A stretch of 64,000 bases of DNA from Methylococcales bacterium (lineage in GTDB: Bacteria; Pseudomonadota; Gammaproteobacteria; Methylococcales; Methylomonadaceae), in assembly GCA_030753675.1 (NCBI GenBank), contig JASMBU010000002.1:62001-126000 (forward strand), written 5' to 3'. The first letter of the stretch is position 1, and every line of letters starts with the position of its first letter. Shown in pieces: positions 16,372 to 25,739 of the stretch. A program made the position numbers and the translations under genes. The notes under the pieces are model-generated. The model saw only the letters and a list, made by a program, of their open reading frames with translations, made no database searches and was not told the DNA's origin.

Positions 16372-17796
16372 ATGACGGTAATGGAAAATCAACTCACCAC
16401 GGAAGTATTAGTTATTGGTGGCGGTCCAGGAGGTTATTCTGCTGCATTTAGGGCGGCTGATTTGGGTAGACAGGTCACCTTAGTGGAGAGGTACCCTGTA
16501 TTAGGCGGGGTGTGTTTGAATGTGGGTTGTATTCCTTCAAAAGCATTGTTGCATGTTGCTAATATTTTAAGTGAAAGCAAAGAAATTGGTGTGTCTGGGG
16601 TTACTTTCCAACCGCCTGAGATCGATAAAGAGAAGTTAGTTAAATGGAAGAGCAGTGTGACTTCGCAATTAACAACGGGTTTGTCAGCCCTTGCTAAACA
16701 AAGGAATGTCACGGTACTGCAGGGAACTGCTCGATTTTCTGGAACCCATGAGGTTATTGTTGAAAATGAAGAAGGCGAGAGGGCGGTAAAATTTGAAAAT
16801 GTGATTGTCGCTGTCGGTTCTCAGCCGGTTAAAATCCCTTCATTTCCAAATGAAGATAGCCGCTTAATGGATTCAACGGGTGCTTTGAAGCTAAAAGATA
16901 TTCCCGCTAAGCTACTGATTGTGGGTGGTGGAATTATCGGTCTTGAGATGGCTACCGTTTACCATGCGCTAGGGAGTCAGATAACTATTGTTGAAATGAT
17001 GGATCAACTTATACCCGGTTGTGACAAAGATTTAGTTAGGCCGTTGGCGCAAAAGGTTAAAAAGCAGTACGACAATATTTTTTTGTCTACCAAAGTAACA
17101 GAGATTCTAGCGCAAGATGATGGCTTAAAGGTTACTTTTGACAAGCAAGGTACTGTGGAAACGGATCTTTTTGATAAGGTCTTAGTTGCTGTAGGTCGTA
17201 GCCCAAATGGTCATTTTATTGATGCTGAAAAAGCAGGGGTAACGGTTACCGAAAGAGGGTTTATTGAAGTTGATAAACAAATGCGTACTAACGTCGACCA
17301 TATTTTTGCAATTGGTGATGTTGTTGGCAATCCTATGTTAGCGCATAAGGCGGTCCATGAGGCTAAAATAGCAGCAGAAGTGATTGCCGGTGAGCGTGTT
17401 GAGTGGCAGGCGTTAACGATACCGTCAGTAGCCTATACTGATCCTGAAGTTGCGTGGATGGGGTTAACTGAAATCGAAGCTAAGGCGCAAGGTATTGCTT
17501 ATAATAAGGGGGCCTTTCCATGGGCAGCCAGTGGTCGATCGTTAAGCATTGGGCGTAAAGAGGGGCTGACAAAATTAATTACCGATAAGGAAACGGGGCA
17601 AATACTGGGTGCTGGAATTGTAGGTACTAATGCCGGTGAGTTGATTGGGGAAGCCGTCTTGGCATTGGAAATGGGTGCGTGTGCAGAAGATATAGCTTTA
17701 ACGGTTCATCCACATCCGACCCTCTCAGAGACATTGGGTTTCTCTGCGGAAATGATTGAAGGCACAATAACGGATTTATTGGTTAAAAAACGGTGA
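16372..17796 (+). CDS. lpdA: Dihydrolipoyl dehydrogenase
   Basis: FAD-dependent disulfide oxidoreductase of 474 residues, the E3 component of 2-oxoacid dehydrogenase or glycine cleavage complexes. The FAD-binding G-G-G-P-G-G-Y is at about 17-22. The redox-active cysteines are Cys48 and Cys53 in G-V-C-L-N-V-G-C-I-P-S-K. An NAD-binding V-G-G-G-I-I-G-L-E follows near 180, and the catalytic His448-Glu453 pair lies in H-P-H-P-T-L-S-E. No E1 or E2 gene is adjacent, so the complex it serves is not shown by context. ATG at 16372 or 16381 could both serve as start. Confidence 0.95.
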   Translation: MTVMENQLTTEVLVIGGGPGGYSAAFRAADLGRQVTLVERYPVLGGVCLNVGCIPSKALLHVANILSESKEIGVSGVTFQPPEIDKEKLVKWKSSVTSQLTTGLSALAKQRNVTVLQGTARFSGTHEVIVENEEGERAVKFENVIVAVGSQPVKIPSFPNEDSRLMDSTGALKLKDIPAKLLIVGGGIIGLEMATVYHALGSQITIVEMMDQLIPGCDKDLVRPLAQKVKKQYDNIFLSTKVTEILAQDDGLKVTFDKQGTVETDLFDKVLVAVGRSPNGHFIDAEKAGVTVTERGFIEVDKQMRTNVDHIFAIGDVVGNPMLAHKAVHEAKIAAEVIAGERVEWQALTIPSVAYTDPEVAWMGLTEIEAKAQGIAYNKGAFPWAASGRSLSIGRKEGLTKLITDKETGQILGAGIVGTNAGELIGEAVLALEMGACAEDIALTVHPHPTLSETLGFSAEMIEGTITDLLVKKR

Positions 17797-17861
17797 CCAT
17801 AGGTTAGAAGCGGTCAGGATTAGGGTAGAAATTTATTTAAATTATCAATGGTAATATTTGT

Positions 17862-19079
17862 ATGAGTTCAGAAACAAATAAGGTTGTTTTAGCGTATTCA
17901 GGTGGTCTGGATACATCAGTTATCTTGCAGTGGTTAAGAGATAGTTATAATTGTGAGATTGTCACGTTTACGGCTGATTTGGGGCAAGGTGGTGAGGTGG
18001 AGCCTGCCCGAGAAAAAGCGAAAGCGCTGGGTATTAAAGAGATATATATTGATGATTTAAAAGAAGACTTTGTGCGTGATTATGTTTTCCCTATGTTTCG
18101 CGCAAATGCTGTTTATGAAGGGGAGTACTTGTTAGGAACATCGATTGCACGGCCGCTAATTGCTAAACGGTTGATTGAGATTGCTAATGAAACTGGCGCT
18201 AATGCAGTATCACATGGGGCGACAGGTAAAGGTAATGACCAAGTTCGTTTTGAATTAGGGTGTTATGCGTTACGTCCAGACATTCAAATTATTTCACCTT
18301 GGCGTGAATGGGACCTAAATTCACGTGAAAAGCTTTTAGCGTATGCTGCAAAACATAGGATTCCTGTGGAAATGAAGCGTGGTAATGCTTCGCCTTATTC
18401 TATGGATGCTAATTTATTGCATATTTCCTATGAGGGCGGAGTGCTAGAAGACCCATGGGCAGAGGCTGAAGAAGATATGTGGCGATGGAGTGTCGCGCCG
18501 GAAAATGCACCTGATCATGCGCAGTTTCTTGATTTAACGTTTAAAAATGGTGATGTTGTCAGTATTGATGATGTTCCGTATTCGCCAGCAGAAGCATTAG
18601 CATTGTTGAATAAAATAGCTGGTTCTCACGGTGTTGGGAGACTGGATATTGTAGAGAATCGCTATGTGGGGATGAAATCGCGGGGGTGTTATGAAACTCC
18701 AGGTGGATCGGTTTTGTTAAAAGCACATCGTGCGATAGAGTCTATTACATTGGATCGTGAAGTTGCACATTTAAAAGATGAATTGATGCCGCGTTACGCT
18801 AAGCTAATTTATAACGGTTATTGGTGGAGTCCTGAAAGGGCTATGTTGCAGAATATGATCGATGCCTCACAAGTGACCGTAAACGGAAAGGTGCGCGTTA
18901 AGTTGTATAAAGGCAGTGTCTCGGTTGTCGGTCGAATGTCAGACACAGATAGCTTATTTGATGAAAATATTGCTACCTTTGAAGATGATGGCGGAGCTTA
19001 TAATCAAAAAGATGCGGAAGGGTTTATTAAGCTAAATGCACTAAGGTTGCGCATTGCTGCAGAGAAACAGCGAAGTTAG
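17862..19079 (+). CDS. argG: Argininosuccinate synthase
   Basis: Joins citrulline and aspartate with ATP in arginine synthesis. 405 residues, the usual length. The N-terminal ATP pyrophosphatase P-loop [10 protein letters not shown] lies at about 10-19, followed by T-A-D-L-G-Q-G. The citrulline/aspartate site has [14 protein letters not shown]. It is the non-extended class. It is monocistronic here; argA, argF and argD lie further on in the window on the minus strand. Confidence 0.98.
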   Translation: MSSETNKVVLAYSGGLDTSVILQWLRDSYNCEIVTFTADLGQGGEVEPAREKAKALGIKEIYIDDLKEDFVRDYVFPMFRANAVYEGEYLLGTSIARPLIAKRLIEIANETGANAVSHGATGKGNDQVRFELGCYALRPDIQIISPWREWDLNSREKLLAYAAKHRIPVEMKRGNASPYSMDANLLHISYEGGVLEDPWAEAEEDMWRWSVAPENAPDHAQFLDLTFKNGDVVSIDDVPYSPAEALALLNKIAGSHGVGRLDIVENRYVGMKSRGCYETPGGSVLLKAHRAIESITLDREVAHLKDELMPRYAKLIYNGYWWSPERAMLQNMIDASQVTVNGKVRVKLYKGSVSVVGRMSDTDSLFDENIATFEDDGGAYNQKDAEGFIKLNALRLRIAAEKQRS

Positions 19080-19205
19080 TCATTTTTCATGATTTTTGGA
19101 CACTTTTAGTGGATAAAGGCGCTTTTTAAGCTCAGTGTTTTGAAGCGATAATGGCTGCTTTTTCGTCGTCATAAAATTTTCAAGGGTCAACGATGTAAAA
19201 AGTGC

Positions 19206-19233
19206 TTTGATTAGAGGGTGAAGGTTGTATACT
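19206..19233 (+). promoter_or_regulatory. Possible promoter of the two-helix membrane protein gene
   Basis: TTTGAT at 19206-19211 and TATACT at 19228-19233, spacer 16 bases, in the 221-base gap after argG. The -10 is good and the -35 is weak. Confidence 0.4.
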
Positions 19234-19300
19234 GAACTACCCATTATTAAATGTATCGTTGGAATAGCTACGGTTACTCTTGTTGAGAGAGAGTTGTTTG

Positions 19301-19936
19301 ATGCAAAAATATGATATACAAAATCATTCTGAGCAGGCTGTATTGGGCTTAAATAATCCTTCCTTTGTTCGGTTGCAATGGATGGGCCGCGCAACTGTGG
19401 TAAGTAGTTTTTTGGTTTTGATTGTTACCGTTTTCTTTGGTTATTCCGTTTTTTCTCAGAATCCGCTTACCAGCTTGGGTCGTTATCAGAGTCCTAATCC
19501 TGTCTCGATAAACAAAATAGTTGCGAATCCGGCTTTGTCAGCAGAGATTGATATGCTCAAAGGTCAGATGGTTTCGATGATTAGTGGTTCCATAAAAGCT
19601 AAGTTAACACAACTGCAAGAGAGCATTAATGCCGGTAAGGTGACGAAAAAAGAGTTAGTTATTCTTAGTGACTTAACTAAAGAACTGGATGCGTTAAGAG
19701 CGGTTTCGAGGCCGCGTATTGGCGTGGGTTCGGTTGATCAATCGGTTTTAGTGTCAAAAGGACCTCAAGACCCCGCTATCTTATTAAAAGAATTGTCAAA
19801 CTTGAAACTATTGGTTTATTTATCGATTGTTTCTTGTGGTTTAATGTTTGTAGCGTCGGCGGGTGTTTGGTTGCAAACTCGGTTTGTATTACAGCATTAT
19901 GATACATACCAACCTAGTTTGACGCGCAAAGATTAG
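19301..19936 (+). CDS. Uncharacterised membrane protein with two transmembrane helices
   Basis: 211 residues from the ATG at 19301, which follows a purine-rich GAGAGAGAG. An in-frame TTG at 19280 is possible but worse placed. One helix lies at about 33-52 and a second at about 172-192. Between them is a roughly 115-residue, mostly helical region containing M-L-K-G-Q-M-V-S-M-I-S and L-S-D-L-T-K-E-L-D-A-L, likely periplasmic. I do not recognise the family. It is probably monocistronic, with a terminator just downstream. Confidence 0.65.
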   Translation: MQKYDIQNHSEQAVLGLNNPSFVRLQWMGRATVVSSFLVLIVTVFFGYSVFSQNPLTSLGRYQSPNPVSINKIVANPALSAEIDMLKGQMVSMISGSIKAKLTQLQESINAGKVTKKELVILSDLTKELDALRAVSRPRIGVGSVDQSVLVSKGPQDPAILLKELSNLKLLVYLSIVSCGLMFVASAGVWLQTRFVLQHYDTYQPSLTRKD

Positions 19937-19947
19937 ATTATGTGTAC

Positions 19948-19989
19948 AAAAAAACCGGACATGGTTAAAGAGCCATGTCCGGTTTTTTT
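19948..19989. terminator. Bidirectional intrinsic terminator
   Basis: A perfect stem with CCGGACATGG and its complement, flanked by A7 on the left and T7 on the right, works in both directions. It separates the convergent membrane-protein gene (ends 19936) and the cytochrome c gene (ends 20002). Confidence 0.95.
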
Positions 19990-20001
19990 GTGAATCTTAT
20001 T

Positions 20002-20367
20002 TTATTTCTTAGGCTTTTTGATTTTGCCGCCACCAGCGCTTAAGTAATCATAAACAGCTTTGATCGCTTTATCACCTGTGTAACCTTTCTTCTTACCAAC
20101 AGCGTCGATTGCCGCGCCAGCTTTAGGCATTGCTTTTTTTCCGTTAGTAATTGTTTCTTTGAATTTACTAAAAGATAAAGAACCGTCTTTAATGTTTTTA
20201 ATTAAATTTGGGTTCGTTGCAATGTCGTGACAAGTTGCACAACCACGTCCAAATGCTCGATCATAAATTTTACTACCTACCCAAAGATCCATGTCGCTTG
20301 CTGCAAAAGTTTGACTGCTTAATACAAGTGTTACAACACCTGCCATTATTGCTAATGATTTTTTCAT
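20002..20367 (-). CDS. Small exported class I cytochrome c
   Basis: 121 residues with a signal peptide of about 22 residues (M-K-K-S-L-A-I-M-A-G, cleavage near T-F-A-A). One haem site C-A-T-C-H lies near residues 43-47 in G-R-G-C-A-T-C-H-D. An axial Met is likely in K-K-A-M-P-K-A-G (about 79). The C-terminus is lysine-rich. A periplasmic single-haem electron carrier is the natural reading. Its electron-transfer partner is not evident from neighbours. It is a separate transcript with its own terminator. Confidence 0.85.
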   Translation of the reverse strand: MKKSLAIMAGVVTLVLSSQTFAASDMDLWVGSKIYDRAFGRGCATCHDIATNPNLIKNIKDGSLSFSKFKETITNGKKAMPKAGAAIDAVGKKKGYTGDKAIKAVYDYLSAGGGKIKKPKK

Positions 20368-20526
20368 ACTAACCTCAATAGATTTAAAGAAAGATGACTT
20401 AAATTAGATGAAAAAACTTAAGCCACTAATTAAAATTTCGAAAGAGATAGGATAGATAATTTACAACAAAAAGACAAATAAATTTGTCAGTATCTACGGT
20501 AAAAAATGATTTAATCAAGTATTCAC

Positions 20527-21921
20527 TTAAATATTAGGCTTAAACCAGTTTAATTTATCGTGTAACCGAACCACATTGCCAACGATAATCAAAGTGGGGG
20601 CCTTGATAGGGTGTGTAAGAATGCGTTGAGGTAAAGATTCTAGTGTGCCGGTAATGACTTTTTGATGTTTAGTGGTGCCTTGTTGTATGAGCGCTGCCGG
20701 TAAATCTTTGGAGCAACCATGTTCAATCAGGGATTCACAGATATGTTTTAAACCCAGTAATCCCATATAAATCACCAGTGTTTGATTAGGATTTACAAGG
20801 CCTTCCCAATTTAAATTTATTTGATTATCTTGATAGTGACCGGTGACAAAAGCACATGATTGTGCATATTGACGGTGTGTCAGTGGAATCCCCGCATAAC
20901 TGGCGCAACCGGAGGCAGCAGTGATGCCGGGAACGACTTGGAAATTAATGTTATTTTCCATTAACGTCTCAATTTCCTCACCGCCTCGACCAAAAATAAA
21001 TGGATCGCCCCCTTTGAGACGTACAACGCGATGACCTTCAAGAGCAAGTCTTGTGAGGAGTTGGTTAATGGATTCTTGTGGAAGGGTGTGTTGGTCGCGT
21101 TGTTTCCCAACATATATTTTTTCAGCATCACGTCGAATAAGGTTAAGGATATCCTCTGAGACTAGGCGATCGTAAACAACAATATCAGCTTGTTGAATAA
21201 GTCTTAAGGCTCTGAGGGTAAGGAGGTCTGGTTCTCCTGGTCCTGCGCCTACCAGATAAACTTCCCCATGTGTTTTGGCATCTGTAGCGTATGTAAGCAT
21301 TTCTTTGTTCAGAGCGTCTTCAGCTTTTTTCTTTTGTCCTGCAAAAATCAACTCAGCAACCCGACCTTGGAAGGCCTGTTCCCAAAAAAAACGACGCTGT
21401 TGAGGGCTTTGGATATGTGCTTTGACTTTGTCTCGATAATTTCCAGCCAGTTCAGAAAGGCGACCATAACCATTAGGAATGAGTGTTTCTATGCGTGTCT
21501 TTAACAATCGAGCGAGCACTGGTGCGGTTCCCCCTGAAGAAATAGCAGCAATGATTGGGGAGCGATCAATAATAGCAGGAAAAATAAACTGACATAATTT
21601 AGGGTTATCAACGACGTTCACTAAGATGTTAAGTGAGTTGGCTGTATCGGCAACAAGCACATTAATGGTTGGGTTATTAGTCGCAGAAACAATGAGTCGA
21701 AAACCTTGAGCATCGCTTAAACCGTCGAATTCTTTTTGGATAAGTGTTAGGGCTAATTTTTTTTCAAGGGATTTAACGGTTGTAGAGAACGATGGGGCTA
21801 ATACGGTTATCAGAGCACCTGACTTTGACAGAATTTCAATTTTACGGGCTGCTATTTCGCCAGCGCCGACGATAAGACATTTTTGTTTATTAAGGCGTAA
21901 AAAGACAGGAAAAAATTGCAT
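20527..21921 (-). CDS. cysG: Siroheme synthase CysG
   Basis: Multifunctional enzyme, 464 residues, converting uroporphyrinogen III to siroheme. The N-terminal precorrin-2 dehydrogenase/ferrochelatase part has the NAD-binding V-G-A-G-E-I-A-A-R-K (about 18-27). The C-terminal SAM methyltransferase part begins V-G-A-G-P-G-E-P-D-L-L-T near 224 and has G-G-D-P-F-I-F-G-R-G-G-E-E. Full length and both domains are intact. Siroheme would serve sulfite or nitrite reductase, not seen in this window. Confidence 0.97.
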   Translation of the reverse strand: MQFFPVFLRLNKQKCLIVGAGEIAARKIEILSKSGALITVLAPSFSTTVKSLEKKLALTLIQKEFDGLSDAQGFRLIVSATNNPTINVLVADTANSLNILVNVVDNPKLCQFIFPAIIDRSPIIAAISSGGTAPVLARLLKTRIETLIPNGYGRLSELAGNYRDKVKAHIQSPQQRRFFWEQAFQGRVAELIFAGQKKKAEDALNKEMLTYATDAKTHGEVYLVGAGPGEPDLLTLRALRLIQQADIVVYDRLVSEDILNLIRRDAEKIYVGKQRDQHTLPQESINQLLTRLALEGHRVVRLKGGDPFIFGRGGEEIETLMENNINFQVVPGITAASGCASYAGIPLTHRQYAQSCAFVTGHYQDNQINLNWEGLVNPNQTLVIYMGLLGLKHICESLIEHGCSKDLPAALIQQGTTKHQKVITGTLESLPQRILTHPIKAPTLIIVGNVVRLHDKLNWFKPNI

Positions 21922-21994
21922 GGGTTAACCTAAAAGTATTTTATAAAGGGTTATGGTTTATAATAAATTATTATTCACGGTGACATGAAAAAAT

Positions 21995-22231
21995 ATGCTT
22001 GCTATTGATTACGATTATGATGTTGATGCGAGTGGTTTGAATTGCCCGCTCCCATTGTTGCGACTAAAAAAGGCGTTGATAGCAATGTCCTCTGGTGAAG
22101 TGGTACGTGTGATCGCTACTGACCCTGCCGCACATTTGGATTTTGGCGTTTTTGCTGAGCAATCAGGTAATCCTTTACTTGAGGTGGCTAAATTTGGAGG
22201 CCAGCAGGTTTTTTATTTTCAGAAAAAATAA
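21995..22231 (+). CDS. TusA-family sulfur carrier protein
   Basis: 78 residues with the family signature D-A-S-G-L-N-C-P-L-P-L-L-R-L-K-K-A-L, the active cysteine being in the C-P-x-P motif (about residue 18). TusA-like proteins pass persulfide sulfur, in tRNA 2-thiouridine synthesis or in other sulfur-transfer routes. The gene diverges from cysG and ends four bases before the stop of the convergent HAD gene. The specific partner is unknown, so the name is kept at family level. Confidence 0.88.
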   Translation: MLAIDYDYDVDASGLNCPLPLLRLKKALIAMSSGEVVRVIATDPAAHLDFGVFAEQSGNPLLEVAKFGGQQVFYFQKK

Positions 22232-22235
22232 GTTA

Positions 22236-22910
22236 TTAAGTGTTTGCTTGGGTGCACTCACGGAGGCTGATAACAGGCCATTTTTGTTTTTCTGCAATGC
22301 TTCTTAATTTATTATCAGGATCAACAGCAACAGGATTGTCGACGATGTTTAATAAGGGTAGGTCGTTATGGGAATCACTGTAAAACCAACTATCGGTCAG
22401 ATTAATTTCTGTTGTTTTAAGCCACTCGTTGAGTAATTTTACTTTGCCATCTTGAAAGCAGGGGATACCGGAAACTTGTCCAGTAAAACGCCCTTGTTTA
22501 TATTCAGGGACAGTCGCCAGAAGGTTGTCGATACCATACAAGTTGACGATAGGTTCAGTGACAAATTTATTGGTCGCGGTGATGACAATGAGTGTGTCAT
22601 CTTTTGATTTGTGGTGTGCTATTAATTTTTTTGCAGGTGTTAGTAGAATAGGCTTGATGTTTTTTTCAATGAATTGTGCTCTAAGTCTAAAAAGGTGATT
22701 AATATTTATTTCGGCCAGTGGTTTTAGTGCGAAAGCCAAGAATTCATTGATATCAAGTGTTCCGAGTTTATAGTCCTCATAAAAACGCTGATTTGCTAAT
22801 TCATAGAAAGTGCTGTCAACCATGCCTTGGGAGACTAAAAATTGTCCCCATAAAAAATCGCTATCATCGGCTAATAAGGTATTGTCTAAATCAAAAATGA
22901 CTAAGCTCAC
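22236..22910 (-). CDS. HAD-superfamily hydrolase, SerB-like (subclass IB)
   Basis: 224 residues. Motif I is F-D-L-D-N-T-L-L (Asp7 nucleophile, Asp9). Motif II is the I-V-I-T-A-T-N segment, and motif III/IV is Y-S-D-S-H-N-D-L-P-L-L. The helical cap insert and length match the HAD-IB group that includes phosphoserine phosphatase-like enzymes. The substrate is unassigned. It lies leftward, with its start about 150 bases from the divergent rppH. Confidence 0.88.
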   Translation of the reverse strand: MSLVIFDLDNTLLADDSDFLWGQFLVSQGMVDSTFYELANQRFYEDYKLGTLDINEFLAFALKPLAEININHLFRLRAQFIEKNIKPILLTPAKKLIAHHKSKDDTLIVITATNKFVTEPIVNLYGIDNLLATVPEYKQGRFTGQVSGIPCFQDGKVKLLNEWLKTTEINLTDSWFYSDSHNDLPLLNIVDNPVAVDPDNKLRSIAEKQKWPVISLRECTQANT

Positions 22911-23057
22911 GTAAAAAAGTCCTGTGGTAGTGAATAAAAATTAGCACTATACATAATCTCTTTTATTATGAAACAATGTAAAGCGATTTAAGGGTTTCTT
23001 TGATGCCTTATTATAACAATAAGCGTTCGATAAAAAGAGGGGTTGGATGGTATTAAA

Positions 23058-23618
23058 ATGATTGATTCGAATGGATATCGAGCCAATGTTGGCATTGTTA
23101 TTTGTAATGATGATGGCAAATTATTTTGGGCAAAGCGGGTTGGTGCAGATGCTTGGCAGTTTCCGCAAGGTGGCATTAAATTCTATGAAGACCCAGAAAC
23201 GGCAATGTATAGAGAACTTGAGGAAGAGGTTGGGCTAACGTCTAAAGATGTACAGTTACTGGGTCGAACGAGATATTGGCTACGTTATGATTTACCAGAA
23301 CATTATATTCGCAAGAAATCAAAACCTTTATGCATTGGACAGAAACAAATTTGGTTTCTGTTACGGTTGCTTGGTTCTGAGGATGCTATTGTTTTGAATG
23401 GACATGAGAGTCCTGAATTCGATGATTGGTGTTGGACTGATTATTGGGAGCCGTTGGAAGGGGTTGTTTATTTTAAACAGTGGACTTATCAGCGGGCATT
23501 ACAAGAACTTGGGCGTTTGTTAGTTGGAAATGCAAACCCTGTACGTGCTGAGGGTTATTTGTCTAAATCCATAGATGGTCAAATAAGTTCGTTGGGGCGT
23601 GAATTACCTAGGGGTTAG
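23058..23618 (+). CDS. rppH: RNA pyrophosphohydrolase
   Basis: Removes 5' pyrophosphate from mRNA and so opens it to RNase E decay. 186 residues from the ATG at 23058; an upstream in-frame TTG at 23043 is unlikely because the family starts M-I-D-S-x-G. The Nudix box G-G-I-K-F-Y-E-D-P-E-T-A-M-Y-R-E-L-E-E-E begins near 40 and has all glutamates. The N-terminal Y-R-A-N-V-G-I-V-I-C-N is typical of RppH. The 3' end overlaps the convergent phosphodiesterase gene by 15 bases. Confidence 0.95.
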   Translation: MIDSNGYRANVGIVICNDDGKLFWAKRVGADAWQFPQGGIKFYEDPETAMYRELEEEVGLTSKDVQLLGRTRYWLRYDLPEHYIRKKSKPLCIGQKQIWFLLRLLGSEDAIVLNGHESPEFDDWCWTDYWEPLEGVVYFKQWTYQRALQELGRLLVGNANPVRAEGYLSKSIDGQISSLGRELPRG

Positions 23619-24380
23619 CGTATTGATGGTTGACGTTATTTCACCGTCTGGAAACAACGTTACCGAACGATAACAAGGGGGCTCTTGGGTAATGGCAAAG
23701 TGTTTACTGTTGGGCTTAAATTGATAACACGTTGACGGTGTTCCTAGAATAGCGGTGCCGGCCGTGTGTGTGTCTAGTATTTGGTGGGTGTGGCCGGAAA
23801 GAATTAGTTTGACGTTGTTGTAGTTTTGGAGTGTTTTTAAGAATTGCTCACTTTGTTCTAGTTGCATATGATTCATCCACGAACTTCCCGTTGGAATGCA
23901 ATGATGATGGAGTGCTATAACGGAAAAGTAATCCCTTGAAATACTCAAAGTATCCTGTAAGAAAGCCATTTCTGGAATGGCAATCGCACCTTGTTTTTCT
24001 CCTACAATTTGACTATTCAAAGCAATTATTTGCCAGTTGCCGAGGCGTGTTAGTTTGTTACAAGTCATCGGCGGTTGGGAAAATGTTTTCAACATGACCG
24101 GGTAGTTATCGTGATTCCCAGGCAAACAAACGATTGGGATTTGATACCACGAGAGTCGCTCTTTCAGGCGATTATAAACGGTTTCAACAGGGTCTTCTGC
24201 TAGATCACCCGTGATAAGGATTAAATCAATAGCAGGGTGTGTTTCGATGGCTTGCTCGAATATTTTTAAGAAGGATTGTTCGGGACAAATATCATGGGCG
24301 TATTTTTCGGTTTGTTCAAAAAGATGTAAATCAGAAAACTGTAGCAACGTGAATGCATCATTTTTTATGGTTGTCTGCAT
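23604..24380 (-). CDS. cpdA: CpdA-like calcineurin-type phosphodiesterase
   Basis: 258-residue metallophosphoesterase. The dinuclear metal motifs are present in order: F-S-D-L-H-L-F (about 15-21), I-T-G-D-L-A-E-D, L-P-G-N-H-D and later A-L-H-H-H-C and S-G-H-T-H-Q. Length and motif spacing match 3',5'-cyclic AMP phosphodiesterase CpdA. The cAMP specificity is inferred from family, not shown. It follows argA by seven bases on the minus strand, and its end overlaps rppH. Confidence 0.85.
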   Translation of the reverse strand: MQTTIKNDAFTLLQFSDLHLFEQTEKYAHDICPEQSFLKIFEQAIETHPAIDLILITGDLAEDPVETVYNRLKERLSWYQIPIVCLPGNHDNYPVMLKTFSQPPMTCNKLTRLGNWQIIALNSQIVGEKQGAIAIPEMAFLQDTLSISRDYFSVIALHHHCIPTGSSWMNHMQLEQSEQFLKTLQNYNNVKLILSGHTHQILDTHTAGTAILGTPSTCYQFKPNSKHFAITQEPPCYRSVTLFPDGEITSTINTLTPR

Positions 24381-24387
24381 TAGATTA

Positions 24388-25710
24388 TTAACTAATCAGT
24401 TTGTGAAGTATTTTAGCCTTTCTTTCAATCTGTTGTGGTTTGATACCGATTTCAGCGATAGCTTCGAGCCCTATTTCTAGGAAACCATGCTCAAAAAACC
24501 AGTGGGAGGATTGCGTAGAAAAGGCAATCACTTGACGAGTTTTGTTTTGTTTTGCTTGGGTTAGCGTGTGGGCCAGTAATTGTTGACCGCGTGCAGCATG
24601 CTGATAGTCAGGGTGTACTACTAAGCAAGCGACTTCAGCTATAGTAGTGTTGGGGAAAGTATTTAAAGCAATGCAGCCAATAATCAGACCATCCCTTTCT
24701 AGGATTGAATAATTTTCAATATCTATTTCAATGTGTTCGCGAGAGCGTGTAACCAGTTTGTTTTCGGCTTCTAAAGGTCTGATGAGATCAAGAATTCCAG
24801 GGATATCATGGGTTGTGGCGGTTCTCAATTTTTCATATGAGTTGGCACTGATTAAAGTGCCAACGCCGTTTCTGGAAAATAATTCTAGCAGCAATCCACC
24901 TTCTAAATGGCGGTTGATGAGGTGAACTCGGTCAATATTTTTTTGACAGGCTTTTATAGCCGCTGTCAGTGATGGTTTGAGGCTATGGTCAGATGCTTTT
25001 GTTAATAAAGCACTGGTTTCTGAGACGGTGAGTTGAGGGATTAGATGCTGAGTGGTCTCATTCAAGCAGTTCTCTTCGGTCATTAAAATGAGTTTATCGG
25101 CTTGTAATGCAATGGCAATGTCAGTGGCAACCTCTTCAGCTGATAGGTTGAATACTTCGCCTGTAGGCGAGTAGCCAATAGGAGAAATGAGAACAACGTT
25201 ATGATTCTGAAGGTGAGCATTAATAGCCGTACTGTCGATACGTCGAACCGTCCCTGTGAAACAGAAATCAGTACCCTTGAGAATGCCAATGGGCTTGGCC
25301 GTGACAAAATTTCCAGAGGTTACTTTTATTTTAGCGCCAGACATAGGGGAATTAGCCAGCCCCATAGACAGTAATGCCTCTATTTCAACTCGAGCATGAC
25401 CGGCTGATTCTTTAACATATTGTAATGTGGTGCTGTCCGTGATGCGGTGAGGGCCGACAAAAGTTGACTGCTGGTTGTTGTTTTTTAGACGTTGTTCTAT
25501 TTGGGGGCGGATGCCATGAACTAAGACAAGTCGGATTCCTAAGCTGTTTAACAGTGCAAAATCATGGACGTGATTTGCAAAAGATTTACTTTGAACAGAT
25601 TCCCCGCCGAAGAAAATGACAAACGTTTTATTTCGGTGGGCATGGATATAAGGTGAAGAATCGCGAAACCAATTGATAAAAGAGGCTTGTTGTGTCGATG
25701 ATTCAGGCAT
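24388..25710 (-). CDS. argA: N-acetylglutamate synthase (ArgA type)
   Basis: First enzyme of arginine synthesis, acetylating glutamate from acetyl-CoA. 440 residues. An amino-acid kinase-like domain (about 1-280, with V-I-F-F-G-G-E-S and L-V-L-V-H-G-I-R-P-Q) senses arginine. A C-terminal GNAT domain (about 295-430) has C-L-V-V-H-P-D-Y-Q-H-A-A-R-G-Q-Q as its acetyl-CoA loop. This is the classical gammaproteobacterial fused form. ilvD lies 29 bases upstream and cpdA seven bases downstream. Confidence 0.95.
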   Translation of the reverse strand: MPESSTQQASFINWFRDSSPYIHAHRNKTFVIFFGGESVQSKSFANHVHDFALLNSLGIRLVLVHGIRPQIEQRLKNNNQQSTFVGPHRITDSTTLQYVKESAGHARVEIEALLSMGLANSPMSGAKIKVTSGNFVTAKPIGILKGTDFCFTGTVRRIDSTAINAHLQNHNVVLISPIGYSPTGEVFNLSAEEVATDIAIALQADKLILMTEENCLNETTQHLIPQLTVSETSALLTKASDHSLKPSLTAAIKACQKNIDRVHLINRHLEGGLLLELFSRNGVGTLISANSYEKLRTATTHDIPGILDLIRPLEAENKLVTRSREHIEIDIENYSILERDGLIIGCIALNTFPNTTIAEVACLVVHPDYQHAARGQQLLAHTLTQAKQNKTRQVIAFSTQSSHWFFEHGFLEIGLEAIAEIGIKPQQIERKAKILHKLIS

Positions 25711-25739
25711 GGGCTTTTAAGGGTTTGCGATAGATGACA

